Of a stretch of DNA of 64,000 nucleotides, positions 39,301 through 54,300 are shown one piece after another; positions within the stretch are counted from its first letter, which is position 1, and each line of letters begins with the position of its first letter. The notes below the pieces were generated by a model. It worked only from the letters and a program-made list of their open reading frames with translations, did not search any database and was not told the DNA's origin. Location: NCBI RefSeq assembly GCF_932274485.2, contig NC_065886.2, positions 35,513,501 through 35,577,500 of the forward strand, written 5' to 3'. The position numbers and the translations under genes were made by a program. This DNA is from Patella vulgata. Lineage: Eukaryota; Mollusca; Gastropoda; Patellidae.

Positions 39301-42300
39301 CTGAAATGACCTAGTTTGTGTCGAGTGGATGTTAAACCCTATTTTCTCTCTGTTGTTACCGTACTCGAACACTGGAGGTCTGTGTCTGTGAAGCTAATTG
39401 TAGGTCAGTTATATCAGCGTCAAGCTATATTCCTTGAGTTGTATGTGAAAAGTCTATTGCTAGATTATCAAAATGAGAATACGTTATTAACAAAATGATT
39501 GGTTTTTGGATGTTAAATTCACATCTCTCTTGCATCAACATTTTCCTCTCACCTCTGCATTCAGGGGTTGCCATGGTTGCATAATTGGCTGTAAATTTCT
39601 CTCTTTATCGTAATAAAAATGTTTTGTTTCCCAGATATTTATCTTGTGAGAAAGAGAAAGGCAGTTAAGGAACACTTTTGTCGGGCATTGGGCCAGATTT
39701 TGTTCTGCAAATATTCTTTTGTAATCTAAAACTCAGCTTTTATCTTTAGAAGACTACTTTACATAAGTATAATAGAAATATAATTTTTGTTTTCTGTAAC
39801 TGGCTTCTTGTTTTCTAATCCCACAGGTCTGACTGTCAACATTTTGGTCTGGATGACCCCGACTTCAGTGCTGTAGAAGATTTAAGAAATGACATCAAGA
39901 ACTATGAATCTATGTGGTCACTTTATGAAGATTTTAACAATGGTTTGCAGGATATGGCTAAAGAAGACTGGATATCATTCAGGTAGACTAATTTTATTTA
40001 TTTGTAATTCTTTTTGTTGGGTAAGTGAGTAAGACACTGACTCACTAGCCAGCCTGGAGGTCACAGGTTTGCTCCTAGTGTTGGCCGAGGAAGTTTATCA
40101 AGGATTCTCCGACATGGTTTCCCCATTACTCTCTCTCTGTCTCTCTCCCCCCCCCCTCTCTCCCCCTCCCTCTCTCTCTGGATTGAATCAAAATTAGGAG
40201 ATTAAATACAGTAGATATTTTGTATTGCAACTATTACTCTCTTTTCACTAGCATGAAACTTTAACTGGAAGCAGGCGACTGTCAAGCACTAAGATCAGAA
40301 TTTTCATTTTGCATTTTGTGTGAAAGACAAAAAAACCAAACTATTAAAGGGGCATTATGTAAGATTTAGATAAAATACTGGCCGTTCTCGCTTAAATATT
40401 TCAAAAATAGACAATGCAAGATCAATATTTTGATTCAAATTACTTTATTTTGAGCAAAGTAATCAATGGTTGTACTGTAGACAAGATGTGTGCATTGATC
40501 GTAACTACCGTACGGGTGATTCAAGTCTTAGCCTCGCTTCTTCATTTTTAAATTAAATCATTAAATGGCTGAACCATTCTAATCTACTTAAAATCAGAGA
40601 CATCCGATGGCATCAAGAGTTGATTATGGTCTTGTTGTGTTAACAAATGTCTAATTAATAATTTATATAACATTTAAGGCCCAAAGAAAGACCTGCAATA
40701 AGCAGATTTAGCTTTTACATAATGTATGTTTGCTGTTTGATTAAATGTTAAATAATTAATTTGAGTAAATTTTAGTGTTGATTTAAGCTGTGACAAAATT
40801 GATACTGTCAGTGACTTTAAACTAAATGAATACTGCTGTCAAAATACAACCAGATCATTAACAAGATGAAGAAAGTGTTTTATATTTTTTTTGTAGATCT
40901 AAAGCGTATCTATTTGAGGAGTTTTTAGGTGGTTGGTATGAGAAGTTAAAGAAGGAAGAAACAACATCCATGACAGTCAAACTACATAAAGACATCGATA
41001 AATACAAGGTACTTGGTTTCGTGTCACTTGATTTATTAGGCCATGAGCAAAAATATTCTGGTTCACAGATAATTTCAATATAATTAAATAAGGCTGCTTG
41101 ACCAGTTTTTATTTCAAGAAGTAAAAAAAAAAATCTGGTCTCATTTAACTACTGCAAGTAAATTTTTCACCTTGGTTACAGGAATTAAATCTATAAATAT
41201 AAAATTGAATGGATTTAGAAATGTGGCGCAGGCTCATTTATCAAGTACACAACCCAGATAAATGTTACTGATGATCATAAATGATACTGGATAATCATAT
41301 ACATCCTTATAAACAAAATGCTGATATAAATGTAGGGTCATGAAATATAATAGTCGTTCAGCCCATTAGTGATCCTTTGACAAATCAAAAAACAAAAATA
41401 AAAACCTCCCTCCTGTATCAGATTTTGGGAGGCATTGTCTGAGAACCAGAATAATTTGTTTATTGGCCTGAGTCTTCTTGATATCTCATTTCGATTATAT
41501 TCATACCGTATTGTTCTTTTATTTTCTTGAATTTTTCAGACAGTTTTACCCGTGCTGAAATGGGTTCGTGGTGAACCCCTGTCACAAGATCATTGGTTAG
41601 AACTTTTCCGTCTGTTACACATGCCAAGGGGAACCACTCTAGAGAAATTAAATTTTGGTCAGATTATTGCCGCTAGCGATGAAATCATTAATAATGCTAA
41701 TGCTTTGAAGGTTGGTTTTGATATCTTGATTTTGTTAATCCAATCTGTTGTGTCAGTTTTCCATTTTATTCCTATTGTGTTGATTAATTTTTTTTTGCGA
41801 CCAGTACACAGGGTTCCTGGGAACAAGATACCTGACGCTTGTATAAAAGTATACAAGTGAAAGTCGCTGACAGCTGGAGAATCAGCTTTTATTATTGTGG
41901 GCACTACGTCACAACCACTCATGTTCAAAGGGATAAAATAAATGCATCTGATAAAAGGTTGTGTTTTATGTACTAATGCCTTGCATCGTCACATGATGTC
42001 ATGTGAAATAGTTGCCTAAATTTTGTTATACTTGAACTAGAACTAAAGCTTTGAATGAATACAAAAAAAAAATTATTTGATGTTACAGTTGAAAACACAA
42101 GGATATAAACAAGAGTTGTCTTGAATGACATTTGGAAGTAGAGATATAATATTCATAACAACACAACTTTATAGATTTATTACTTCTTAGTTTATTACAT
42201 GCAACGTTTCAATACTCTTACAGGACCAGGTATCTTTATCAAGCAATCCATTTGTCTTGACTTTAAATTATATCTTGTGTATTTATAGGAGTTAAATCAA

Positions 42301-45300
42301 CGTGCTCAAGGTGAAGTAACAATCAGAGAAGCCATCAGAGAATTAGAATTGTGGGGAGCTGATGCGCTATTTGCTCTCACTGATTATGAAGACAGCAATA
42401 AAAATAACGTCATGTTAATCAAAGATTGGAAAGACTTGGTCAACCAGGTAAGTAATGGAAAAGAAGGAAGATCGCACACATTCTATCTTGGCTCACTAAA
42501 ATGATAATACAGACAATAATACGAATTTATTTAAAATTGTACCATAAGTTAGTCCCAAAATGACTAACATTGAGTAGATGTTAAACCCGATTTCCTCTTC
42601 ACCTTTGCATGACGTCTTTTTGGCAATTATTTTCTGTTTCATGTCAGTTTGAAATCTTCAGTGATATTAAAGGTATTTTTGTTTAACAGGTTGGAGATAT
42701 TATAAAGGTATTTTTGTTTAACAGGTTGGAGATAATCAGTGTCTCTTACAGTCGCTAAAAGATTCACCGTATTATAAGAGTTTTGAAGATAAAGCCTCGG
42801 TTTGGGAACAGCGATTAGCTGATCTGGACGAATATCTACATAACTTGAATCAGATACAGCGTAAATGGGTGTATTTAGAACCTATATTTGGTCGGGGTGC
42901 GTTACCTAAAGAACAAGCACGATTTAAACGAGTTGATGACGATTTCAGGTAACGAACATAACAATATTTCCTATGACCACCGTTTGTCTTGTCCGCAGGT
43001 TTATTTTATCATGTTCATTACGATTGTAGTGGAGGCTCCTGTCTGTTGTCCTGGTTATACTGTATAACCCCATTAGGTTGTACATTTGTATATAACATAT
43101 AACCCCATTTAGGTTGTATATTTGTATATTGTATAATCCCATTAGGTTGTATATATTGTTATTATGTATAACTCTATTAGATATTGGCATTATGCATAAC
43201 CCCATTAGATTGTATATTGGTATAATGTATAACCCCATTTAGGTTGTATATTGGTATTATGTGTGACCTCATTAACCCTTTCACTGCGTATACCCGGTAG
43301 TACCGGGTATTATATATGTCGGTAAAATGCCCGTACCCGGTATTACCGTGTACTCAGTAAAGCCCTCGCTAAAATTAGTACCGTAACTGCAAGTGCCATC
43401 TATTGTATTTTCTATACACTAGAACATATTTCCACGTGTTTCAAAGCGGCAAACCGTAAAATGGCGGAGTGCATTGTGACAACGTAGACGATGCACTCTC
43501 GACGAAGTCATGAATGACGTCTTGCTGACCAACATGTGGACAATTTCGAGGCGGGTGATACACATAATTCGTTTCCAGTTACTTGATAATGATAGTAGTC
43601 AGGACAGTGATTGGTATTATGAAGTGTGTGATTTGTTGCGCGACGTTCCGCCCATGGCTAGCTATGTCTCCCGTGCATGATGAACAAGCCCAATGTGAAC
43701 ACGATAGCCCTGTGTCTGCAGTAGATTCTGACAATAATTCTGATGTTGATAAAAATGCTGGCCTGCTGGATCGTAAAATACGTAGGTAATTCCTGATTCC
43801 CGAACGTGTAGATCTATTGACTGACTATATTGATAATGATATGGGACTTGGGGATGAAAGTGAAAGTAAAAACAAGGTATTGCAATCCGCACGTGGTCAT
43901 GGCAGCGGGAGACGTGATGCGCGTGTTCGCGGCGGCATTGCTCATGGCTGCTATTGATATTTTTGTTCATTTTATATATCTTTATCAAAATCCAGTAAAA
44001 AAAACAATATCTTTTAAGTATTTCATGGAGAAAAAATCGTTTTCGTGTTAGCTTTAGTGTGAAATGAGAAATCCAAAATGGCCGCCATGACGTCACGTGA
44101 CTACATTATTATGCAAATTTTCAAAATTCTATTTTTTCCTCTTAGCCCAACCTCATGCCCATCCCAACAGACAAAAAGATTTTTCATAAAAGCTTCCATA
44201 AGTACTGCTTGGCATTCAGTTCCAACCTCCCTTTTTTCCTCAAAAAAGGGTCTAGCACAGGCAGTGGATTTACGTCTAGCATTGAAAGGGTTAAGTTGTA
44301 TATTGGTATTATGTGTAACCCCATTAGGCTGTATATTGGTATAGGGTATAACCCCATTAGATTGTACATTGGTATAACCTCATTAGGATTTACATGAGTA
44401 TGATGTATAACCCCATTAGGTTGTATATGGGTATACTGTATAATCCCATATTGGTATACTGTTATATTGGTATGAGTGTGATGTATAACCTCGTTATGTT
44501 GTATATGGACACACTGTAACCCCATTTAGGTTGTATATTGGTGTTATGTATAACCCTATTAAGTTGTATATTGGTATTATGTATAACTACTATAACCCCA
44601 TTAAGTTGTTTATTGGTATTATGTATAACCCCATTATGTTATATATTGGTATTATGTATAACCCCATGTATAGGCCGTATTGGTATAATGTACAACCCCA
44701 TTAGGTTGTAAAATGGTATAATGTATATTTCAAGGTCAATCATGCAGGATGTACAACGTGACAATCGTGTTTTATCAATGGTTAACCAATCAGGATTGAG
44801 GAACTTACTAACCACCATGTTAGATCAGCTACAGAGATGTCAGAAATCACTGACTGAATTCTTAGAGGTTAGTTACTTTCATATAGAACTTCTTTTAAAG
44901 ATGCATTTTGTAAGATTTAGATAAAATAGATGATGAGAAATGGATTTATTGGAATTTTCAGTCAAATTAATTGATTCTGAGCGAAGTGTTTGAAGTTTTA
45001 ACAAGATTGTCTTGATTGTCAAGTACCATTGCTATGATAATAAACAGGATCTCAATTATCGGTTTTTATCATTAAATTATTAAATGCCGAGGCTGTTCTA
45101 AGCCATTTGATGACCTAGAGAGTTGATAACGTCCTTCTGTTCTGCTCTGAGGGAAAGTTTGCTCGAATAGCGGCTCTACGGCCTAGACTACTGTACTGTT
45201 ATATCAAATTCAAACCTTTTTTTGTTTGAATGTATCAAATACATCAATAAGAAACTATATGCAAAGTTTTGTGTTTCTGGAACAAAAATATTTCTCATAT

Positions 45301-48300
45301 AGACAGATTGAAATTGGAGTAAGTTCTGAACTTAAGTCTAAGAATGTTTTGTGAGCCAGGGGCTTGATATCATTTGCAGAATGTTAAAGTTCCCCTGACA
45401 GTTGGAAATCGAAATAATAGTCTGTAGCTGCTGTCAAGCCAACATTTCTCTAATAGCAAAGTAGTATTATATTTGGATCCTGGAATGTTACACAGTCACA
45501 TGTGGGTGAACAGGAAAAAAAAGCCATTCTCCATGTTGGGATACCAATCTCTTTATTTATTAATCAAAAAGGCAGAAGAAGTACAACATAATGGAGACAA
45601 ATATAAGGTATCGGACCACAATTATATACATTATACCACAATATGACACTATATGGTGTATACATTCATGTCTTCATTAGCCCAGTTGATGCAGAATAGA
45701 AGGTGTTAAACCCAATTTTATTTCTTTCATTATTATTTACAGGATAAAAGAGAACTGTTTCCCCGATTCTATTTCATTGGTGATGACGATCTTTTGGAAA
45801 TTCTTGGACAATCTACAAATCCTAATGTTATCCAGACCCACTTGAAGAAATTATTTGCTGGGATCCATAGTGTTGATTTTGATGACTCATGTCAACATAT
45901 CCTAGCGATGAAATCTCTTGATGGTGAAGTTGTACCATTGGTCAGAAAAGTTAAAATAATGCCAGAAGTTGAGGTACGTTCACATCATTTGTTTGTAACA
46001 CTACAACTAGGGTATCATGTATTTGTACCGTTAGCAGGAGTTTCTGTATTTAATGTTTAGTTTCAAACATTTTTGGCAAATTGTTAAAATTTGTTGAGAA
46101 TCTTCGAAAACTTTTGGGTTTCTACTGTCGCATAGTTTAGACTGGTCTGTCTAGTTTAGATAATGAATGTTGGGTTTACAAGTGTTTACTTTCCCAGAAG
46201 ATGCTGGATAATTAACAGACTAATTAATACTCAACAATGGTTGTATGTCAGTCAGTCGAGGAGCCAATGGATTTGTATGAATTCCCAAGGACAGTAACAG
46301 TAAATTGTTCTGAAAATACATATTTCAAAATCTATACCAATATTTGTGACTGTCCCGAGGCTTAAATTTGGTGTAATAGGGTAGCTCGAACCAGGGAGTA
46401 ACATAGGCCTGCTGGCGATGGCCTGTCACTTTCGGGTTTTGAACTGAGGGCCTGACAAGGAACAGTGTCTAGTTGTTCAGATGGGATGTAAAATCCCTTT
46501 ACCATTAAAATTTGAGGCAACATTTACCTTCAGCGCACTGCATGGTGTTTTCAGTACAGAAACTAAAGACATTAAAGCCCATTTCATTTTTATTTACATG
46601 GGATTGGTAATCCCTCAAATGAAGCCCAGTTGCTTTAAATTTGTATAATTTAGTATTAGCTTTTTTTTGACAGAACTCAATTTTTATGAGAAATCAATCA
46701 CTGGTTTTACTCTAAAAGAACAACATTTCGACAAGTAGCCTCTTTATCAAGCACGATGACATTTAATAAACTTTACGTTAATATATATGCATATTCCTGA
46801 AACAATGGCCTGAGTAATCCCTCTCTGGCCCTTGCTGGATTAGCTTCTGATACTTGCACTTTTGAGGGAGTGTGTCTATTCTTCCCGTTCAATCCAATCT
46901 ATCCCCAAGCACAGCAACATGACAGCCCTTCGTTTAATCAGGAGTCTTCCCTAAAACTTTAGACAGTTATTTAAGGTATTAAAAATGGTGAAACTATTGT
47001 TCATCTCAAAACAGTATTATTTACATTGTATCCGTGTTGATAGCCTCGTTTGTCACACAATTACTTTTTCTGCAATATTCTGCTATGCAATGGTTAATTT
47101 GGTCCAATTTGGAGCTCTGTTTAAAGCGTAATGATATTGTTAAGCAGTTAGCTATTGGTTGTTAATCGGACTATTAACCAGTCATAATTTGGAACAAGAA
47201 TTTGCTTTCTTTACAGCAGTGAGTAGTGGGATTAGCTCTAATCAAACGAAACACTGCGAGGGGTATGATATATATGATATTTATGGTGAAGCCGTTCCCA
47301 TAAATCTTGTGTTCTGTTTAATTTTTCCCTAAATCGCTAAATGCTATTAACAGATTATTAGCTTATATTCATTATTCATATAAATAAACAGATCTGTTTT
47401 TCACGAAAGAAAATTATTATTGTAGATTTGGTTGAGTAAATTAGCTGATGAGATGAAAGATACGTTAAAAGAATTGTTAATGAATTGTTTAAAGGATGCC
47501 AAGGCTAGTAAAGGTGGTCTAGATCCTAATAAATATCCTTCACAGGTAAACGTAGTAATAAGTTATTATTATCAGGGATTATTTTACATCTGAAACTTTC
47601 AACATTGATAGCAGTTATAAATATAAAGATCATATTATGATCGGTGTTACTTGCAACCCATGTCTGAAGTCATCAAGGAACGATGTAGACATCGGGATGC
47701 AGGTGTCCTCATTATAACGATCTTTCTGTGATTTTAATACAACTGCACCGTTATGTTTGTTAAAAAGGTAGATAGACGATTAAAACATCAGCATTTTTGT
47801 TTCGGATTTAAACAAATAAAAATGCCCAGATATAGTCGTTATCAAAAAACCGATTTTAAAACCTAAATATATAGCCTACAGTTACCACTGTAACCTGGAT
47901 AGCATTTGACTCTGCGTATTTTGCCCAAATTTCTTTCACATTCGTTCAATAACAAATGTTCGTTCAGTAATTCAAGAGAATCACCTTAAATCAACCCAAA
48001 TTAAGAAGATTTACACTTTTCTTGTCCAAACATTCATAACTTTGCTCAGAATCAAGTAATTTGAATGAAATTCTCAATATATTCAATTTTCAATCAATTT
48101 TTGAACTATTATCGTGAGAATGGCCAACTCTTTATCTTAATATTACATTATGATCTTTAAATGTATTTTACATGATATAGCGACCCGATTGTTCTTATGC
48201 TGTAGAAAGGCAACATTATTTTTATTTTATGTTTATTTTATTTTCTTTAGATTCTATGCTTAGCTGAATCAATTCGATTCACTGAGAATTGTGAAGAAGC

Positions 48301-51300
48301 CATTCGACGAAGCAGCTTACATGAATTTTTACGTGAACTAGAAAACCAACTAGAGTCGTATACAAACGTTGATCTATCAGAAGGCCAGGATGTGGAAGCA
48401 AAAGTTTTAGAATTGAAATTAAAAGCATTGATCTTGGACACGATTCATTTGATAGATGTAGTTAATGAACTGATAAAAGCCAATATTCGTAGTCCTACCG
48501 AATGGTTATGGTCAAAACAACTGAGGTGGGTATTGATTATCTTTAGGTTAAACTGATTGTTTCTCGTTCTCACATCTAGAGACACTGTTGATAAGTATGT
48601 GGGTATTGATAATAAAGTGTAAAATTGGAAACTATTATAAGTGGTGGGTAGCTGTTACAGATATCTCTTATGAAGCTACTATTTTGTTTTTATGTGAACT
48701 CATCGAGCTTAAGTCAAAGTGTGATTGTGCGGCCGTTCCCTGTATAAAGTCGTCAAGGACTGGAGGACAGTAGAATTGTCGGGTGGAGCTGAGCAATATG
48801 TTTTACCGGAGTCGCTGCTTCCACAATTATGTGTGTAGTTTCAACTTATTGTATTTTATTCTCACATCTTGAGACACTAGCTATCTACTCTCTAGGCTAC
48901 CATGGCTCTCATTAAAGCTTTGAGAGATTAATTAGTAAGTACATGTAAACTTAATGATATGTGAAAGGTAACACAATATATTTTAGTCCCATGAAACCAC
49001 TTCAGCTCTATCTTTCTTTGTAATTTTTTTTTTTCAGAGTAAATATGCGTAAAGACGGCATGTGTGTGTTAAGAATGGTGGATGCAGAATTTGAGTACAC
49101 CTATGAATATCAGGGGAATGCTGGCAAACTTGTCCATACACCACTCACAGATAAATGTTATCTTACTTTAACACAAGGTATAATATATAACATTATTATA
49201 ACACAAGGGGGGGGGGGGCGATGGCCGAATGATTTGACATTTAACATAATGTCTATAATTGCATCAGATGAGGTGGTTTCGATTTCCTGCTTGTACCTCG
49301 CCTGTCCAACCTTATAGATTTTCTCTGAGTCCCCTGCTTTCCTCGCACAGCTGATAAAGACCCATGTGTACAAATGGAACCATATATTAGTCCCGAAATG
49401 ACCCAATTTGTGTTGTATGGATGTTAAACCCCATTTCTCTCTCTATAACAATAGGTGCTAGTATCGGGGAAAATATCTTTCAAAAATAACTGTTACTAAA
49501 GATACATTATGTAAGATTTAGATAAAGAACTAGCCATTCTTGCTATAATAGTTCGAAAAAATATCATGCAAAATGAATAATTTGAAAATTTCATTCAAAT
49601 TACTCTATTTCGAGCGAAGATATTAGCCTTTGAAGGTTTGATACGTCGTGTGCAATAATTTCAACCACCGTACTGGTTGTTTGAAGCTTAGTCTCGCTCC
49701 TCCATTTTTAGATTAAATCAAAATATGGCTGAACCGCTCTTATCTTAAATCCGATGCCATCAAGAGTTGATTATGGCCTGGATCAGTTAATTAATGTCTA
49801 ATTAATAATTTAGAAAACATTTCAGGCCTAAAGAAAGACCTGCAATAGGCAGATTTAGCTTTTGCATAATGTATGTTAATAAATAAGTATAATGTCTAAA
49901 GTCTAATGTTCATAATCCAAATTTCGATCTCCTGCTTGTACGTGACAAAGAGTAGGGTCGCCTGTCCAACCTCGTTTCACCTGTCATGGTTGGTTGAGAT
50001 ATTTTGTTATGTTGTCGCCCGAAATCCCTTTATCACTCGTTTTTGGCTATTTTTGGGATTGAAAGAATTTAAGAATGTTCAATCAAGTATCTCAATAATG
50101 TACAATTTATTCTACAATACTTACTCTTAACATAAGTTATGATATAAATGAGTAGGACGCTGGCTCGCTAACCTGGAGATCCCTTCTTTGAACCCTATGT
50201 TGATCGAGAAAGTTCATCAGGATTTTCCGGCATGGTCCCGCCAAGTCAGTGGTGTGGGACAGAGGGCCTGACAAGCACAATGTTTTGTTGTTCGGATGGG
50301 ATGGAAAACCAAGGTCCCGTGTACACATTAGAGTGAACGTAAAAGAATTTGATACAAGATTAGGCTAGAAGTGTATGGTGTATGCCCGTCTGCATTAGCT
50401 CAGTCGGAGCAGAACAGTAAGATGTTAAACCCCATTTCATTTCATTTATAATAAATTAAATTATTGCAGGTATGCATATGGGATTAGGTGGTAATCCGTA
50501 CGGACCGGCAGGTACAGGTAAAACAGAATCTGTTAAAGCTATGGGAGGGTTGTTTGGTCGTCAAGTTCTTGTGTTTAACTGTGATGAGGTAAGGCCATAT
50601 TTTATTTTTAAAGCACATTTCTTCTGTATTCATGTAGGAGGTTTGGGTGGTCTAGTGTTCTAATACGTGCGTTTTAGATCAAAAGGTCAGTAATTCAGTC
50701 AAATGGTGTGGTTTCGATGCCAAACGGGGGGTTGGATGGCTTAGTGGTTAGCACGTGTGCGCTGTATCATTAAGTCTGTCATTGAGTCAACTGGCGTGGT
50801 TTCGAACCCCCGGTTGTACGTGGCAAGGAGTAGGGTCGCCTGTCCAACCTCGTGGGTTTTCCCCGGGTCCTCCGGTTTCCTCCCACTGCTAAAGACCCCT
50901 CCGCGCAAGTGAATTATAGAAATAAAATTGAACCATATGTTAGTCCCGAAATGACCTAGTTTGTGTCGAGTGGACGTTAAACCCCATTTCTCTCTCTCTC
51001 TCTCGATGCCAAACTTATGCTTGACAAGGAGTCACTGCAGCGTCACAGGTTTTCTGTTTATCCTCCGTATTCCTCCCATTACATGCAAGCTAATTATTTA
51101 AATAAAATGGTACCATATTAGTCCCAAAATAACTTAGTTTGTGTTAGGTGGATGTTAAACCTCCTTTCTCTCTCTTTGTATTCATTTTAATGTTCTACTA
51201 GAAATACATATTATTTAACATTACTTCGGTATTTAGGGTTTAGGGTATTGTAAGGTACTGTTTGACATTTCTTCTTTATTTAGGGTATTGATGTAAAATC

Positions 51301-54300
51301 CATGGGTCGTATTTTTATTGGTCTGGTAAAATGTGGAGCATGGGGATGTTTTGATGAGTTTAATCGTTTAGAAGAAGCTGTACTGTCAGCCGTATCAATG
51401 CAGATTCAAGTTATACAAGATGCCATTAAAAATAAAGCTTCAAGAATCGAACTTCTGGGTAAAAGTGTAAGTTAACTTTTCTTGAAATTTATAAATTTAT
51501 CCTTGGATACTTCTTTTTTAATGCTGATAATGGAATGTTTGGTTGAGTTCATCTTCAGCAAAAAGTCACCAAGCTAGCATTTTATTTGGTTATGTTTTAA
51601 CTTTGAGCCAGAAATGCCGAACACTGTATTCATCAGCCCGTTTGGTGCCGAAAAGTAGGACGTTAAATTTCATGTAACTTTGACTGGATTTTGACAAACC
51701 GACATCTCATCATAAGCCCACTCTTAGTGTGTCAAATTTTACTTCTTCGGATATTCTTTTCTGTAATGAAAATAAAAATAAATTTAAAATTGAATATTTT
51801 AGAATCTGTAAGAAGGTCCCTTCTTTGAGTAGCATTTAGTAATCGAATAGTAACATATTAAAACTGTACGGAATAACAGTTACAGGATTATAAACATGCA
51901 ACGTTTCGACGATCATCTCAGTGTTATTTGGAGAAGTTTTTTTGATGTGATTTCATTTTGTCCAGGCAAAATTACCTTCATAGCACACTGCATGGCGTAT
52001 GCTTGTTTTTCTTAGCCAGATTGTTGCAGAAAAATAGCTCTCTAAATCCGATATTCATTCATTCATTTAAAAACTCTTACGTCATGGACATTTTTCAATT
52101 TATTTCAGGTTGATATTAATCATAACTCAGGAATATTTATCACCATGAACCCAGCTGGTAAAGGTTACGGAGGTCGACAGAAACTACCCGATAATTTAAA
52201 ACAGCTGTTCCGTCCAGTAGCAATGTCTCGACCAGATAATGAACAAATTGCAGAAGTTATTCTGTTCTCAGAAGGTTTCAAACAAGCCAAGAGTGTTGGC
52301 AGTAAATTGGTGGCCATCTTTAATCTGTCCAAGTAAGTGTTGTGAATTGAGTTGTTCAGCTTTTTTTTTTTAAACAATATTTATTCAAAATTGAATATAA
52401 TGAGGAACTGGGAGTAGGGTCGCCCCTCCAACCTCATTGGTTTTCTCCATGCCCTTAGGTTTCCTCCCGCTGCTAAAGACCACTGCATGGAAGCAAATTA
52501 ATGATATAAAAATTGAACCATATGTTATTCTTGAAATGACTTAGTTTCTGTCGAAATGACCTATAACAAATTTTGATTACTGAATTTTCCAGTTTGGCTT
52601 TACTCTAGTTAATAGCGCAGGACGGATTGAATGGCTAGGATGGTTTGCACTTGAAATAACTCTTTAACAGTTAAAATCTGCTGAAAAGTAGGTGGAAACA
52701 CATTTGTTAGGGCAAACACCCTTCTCCATGAGCCCGCTTGGTGCAATGAAATAAAATTTGGGTTTAAGTCCTACAGTTCTTCACTAACTGGCAGATGTTT
52801 TTTTATTGCATAGCATTGTGTACACAGGACCTTGTTTTTTCATATCATCCAAACGACTGTTCATTGTTCCTTGCCAGGCCCTCCATCCTGTATCACTGAG
52901 CTGGGTGAACCACACTGAATGGAGAATCCTGATGAATTTCTTGGCATGCTCGGTGCAAAATAGTAGACATAAAACCCTATTTCTGTTCATTTCACTAAAT
53001 TCTATTTTAGAGAATTATTAACCCCACAGCAACATTATGATTGGGGTTTACGAGCGTTGAAGACAGTTTTACGTGGATGTGGAAATCTTCTGCAAATACT
53101 GAAAAAAGGATTAAATGGAGGTATGTGAGCAGAACGTTTAAAAATATTTGTACATATATAAGTACTTTTACAAATTATTTACTTTTATTTGTGAACAATA
53201 TTAAAGATTTTAGACGGGACTATATCTGTTGGGGTTGGGGTTAAAGAGTATGTGTTGCATCTTAAAGTCTGTCATTGAGTCATGTGGCGTGGTTTCGAAA
53301 GCGTCACCTGTCCAACCTTGTGGGTTTTCTCCAGGTCCTCCTGTTTCCTCCCACTGTTAAAGACACCTATGTGCAAGCGAAATAAATGAAATAAAATTGA
53401 GCCATATGTTAGTCCCGAAATGACCTAATTTGTGTTTAGTGGATGTTAAATCTCATTTCTGTCTGTTGAAGGTAGCCCAATGGTCCGATGTGTATGGTCC
53501 TGGCTCCCTAACATGGAGGTCCTGGCTCCCTAACATGGAGGTCCTAGGTTGAGACATTTTCTTGGCATTTTCCAATCTTTTTCTCCCTTGTCAGTGATGG
53601 TGGGGTTGGGTGGGGAGGCCTGACAAGAAAAAACATGTAGTCGTTAGTTGGCACAAATAAATACGTTTTATTATTGTTGTAATGTTTACAGGGAAAGTTG
53701 ATGCCAAGACTGAAGCGAAGCTGGTTGTACAGGCCTTACGTATCAACACACTGTCAAAACTTACATTCTCCGATGGTATTCGCTTCGATTCGCTGCTGCG
53801 TGATGTTTTCCCGGGCATAGAATTTAAAGATATAGAATATGAAGATCTAGCAGAGGCCATGAGACTCGTCTGTAAAGAAACAAATCTTTCTATTAACGAG
53901 AAACAGGTAACTATAGTAACCATTTCATTACAACGGAGATCATGTTATCTTTGTAAACTTTACTGGTTTGATACCGTTGTTGACCGAGAAAGCTCCTTAG
54001 GACTTTCCAGTCTAGTTTCCTCTTGTCAGTGCTGTAGGACAGAGCACCTGACATCGGTGCCCAAGCAAATCGTCCCTCATAGCACATGGCATCCATGCCC
54101 TTCTTCATTATAGTCTCAAACCTCGTGGGCTTTCTCTGGGTCCTCCAGTTTCCTCCCACAGCTAAAGAGCCCCTACAAACAAGTCAATTATTGAAATAAA
54201 ATTGAATGGATGTTAAACTGACTCTTTGTTTTTATAGATCAAAAAGGCTCTAGAGTTGTATGAACAGTTACGACAGAGAATGGGTGTGGTGGTCGTAGGA

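Noticed and set aside
44184-44525. Repetitive minus-strand frame ([11 protein letters not shown] type)
   Set aside because: Translation of the 35 bp minisatellite.
43062-44734. Regular direct repeats suggestive of a CRISPR array
   Set aside because: Units are contiguous and drift gradually, with no unique spacers, in a eukaryotic intron.
50734-50811. Possible tRNA gene (box A and box B)
   Set aside because: Spacing and lack of a cloverleaf show a SINE head, one of many copies.
51231-51250. TTTAGGGTTTAGGG, telomere-like
   Set aside because: Two units only, in an intron, explained by the duplicated acceptor of exon 30.
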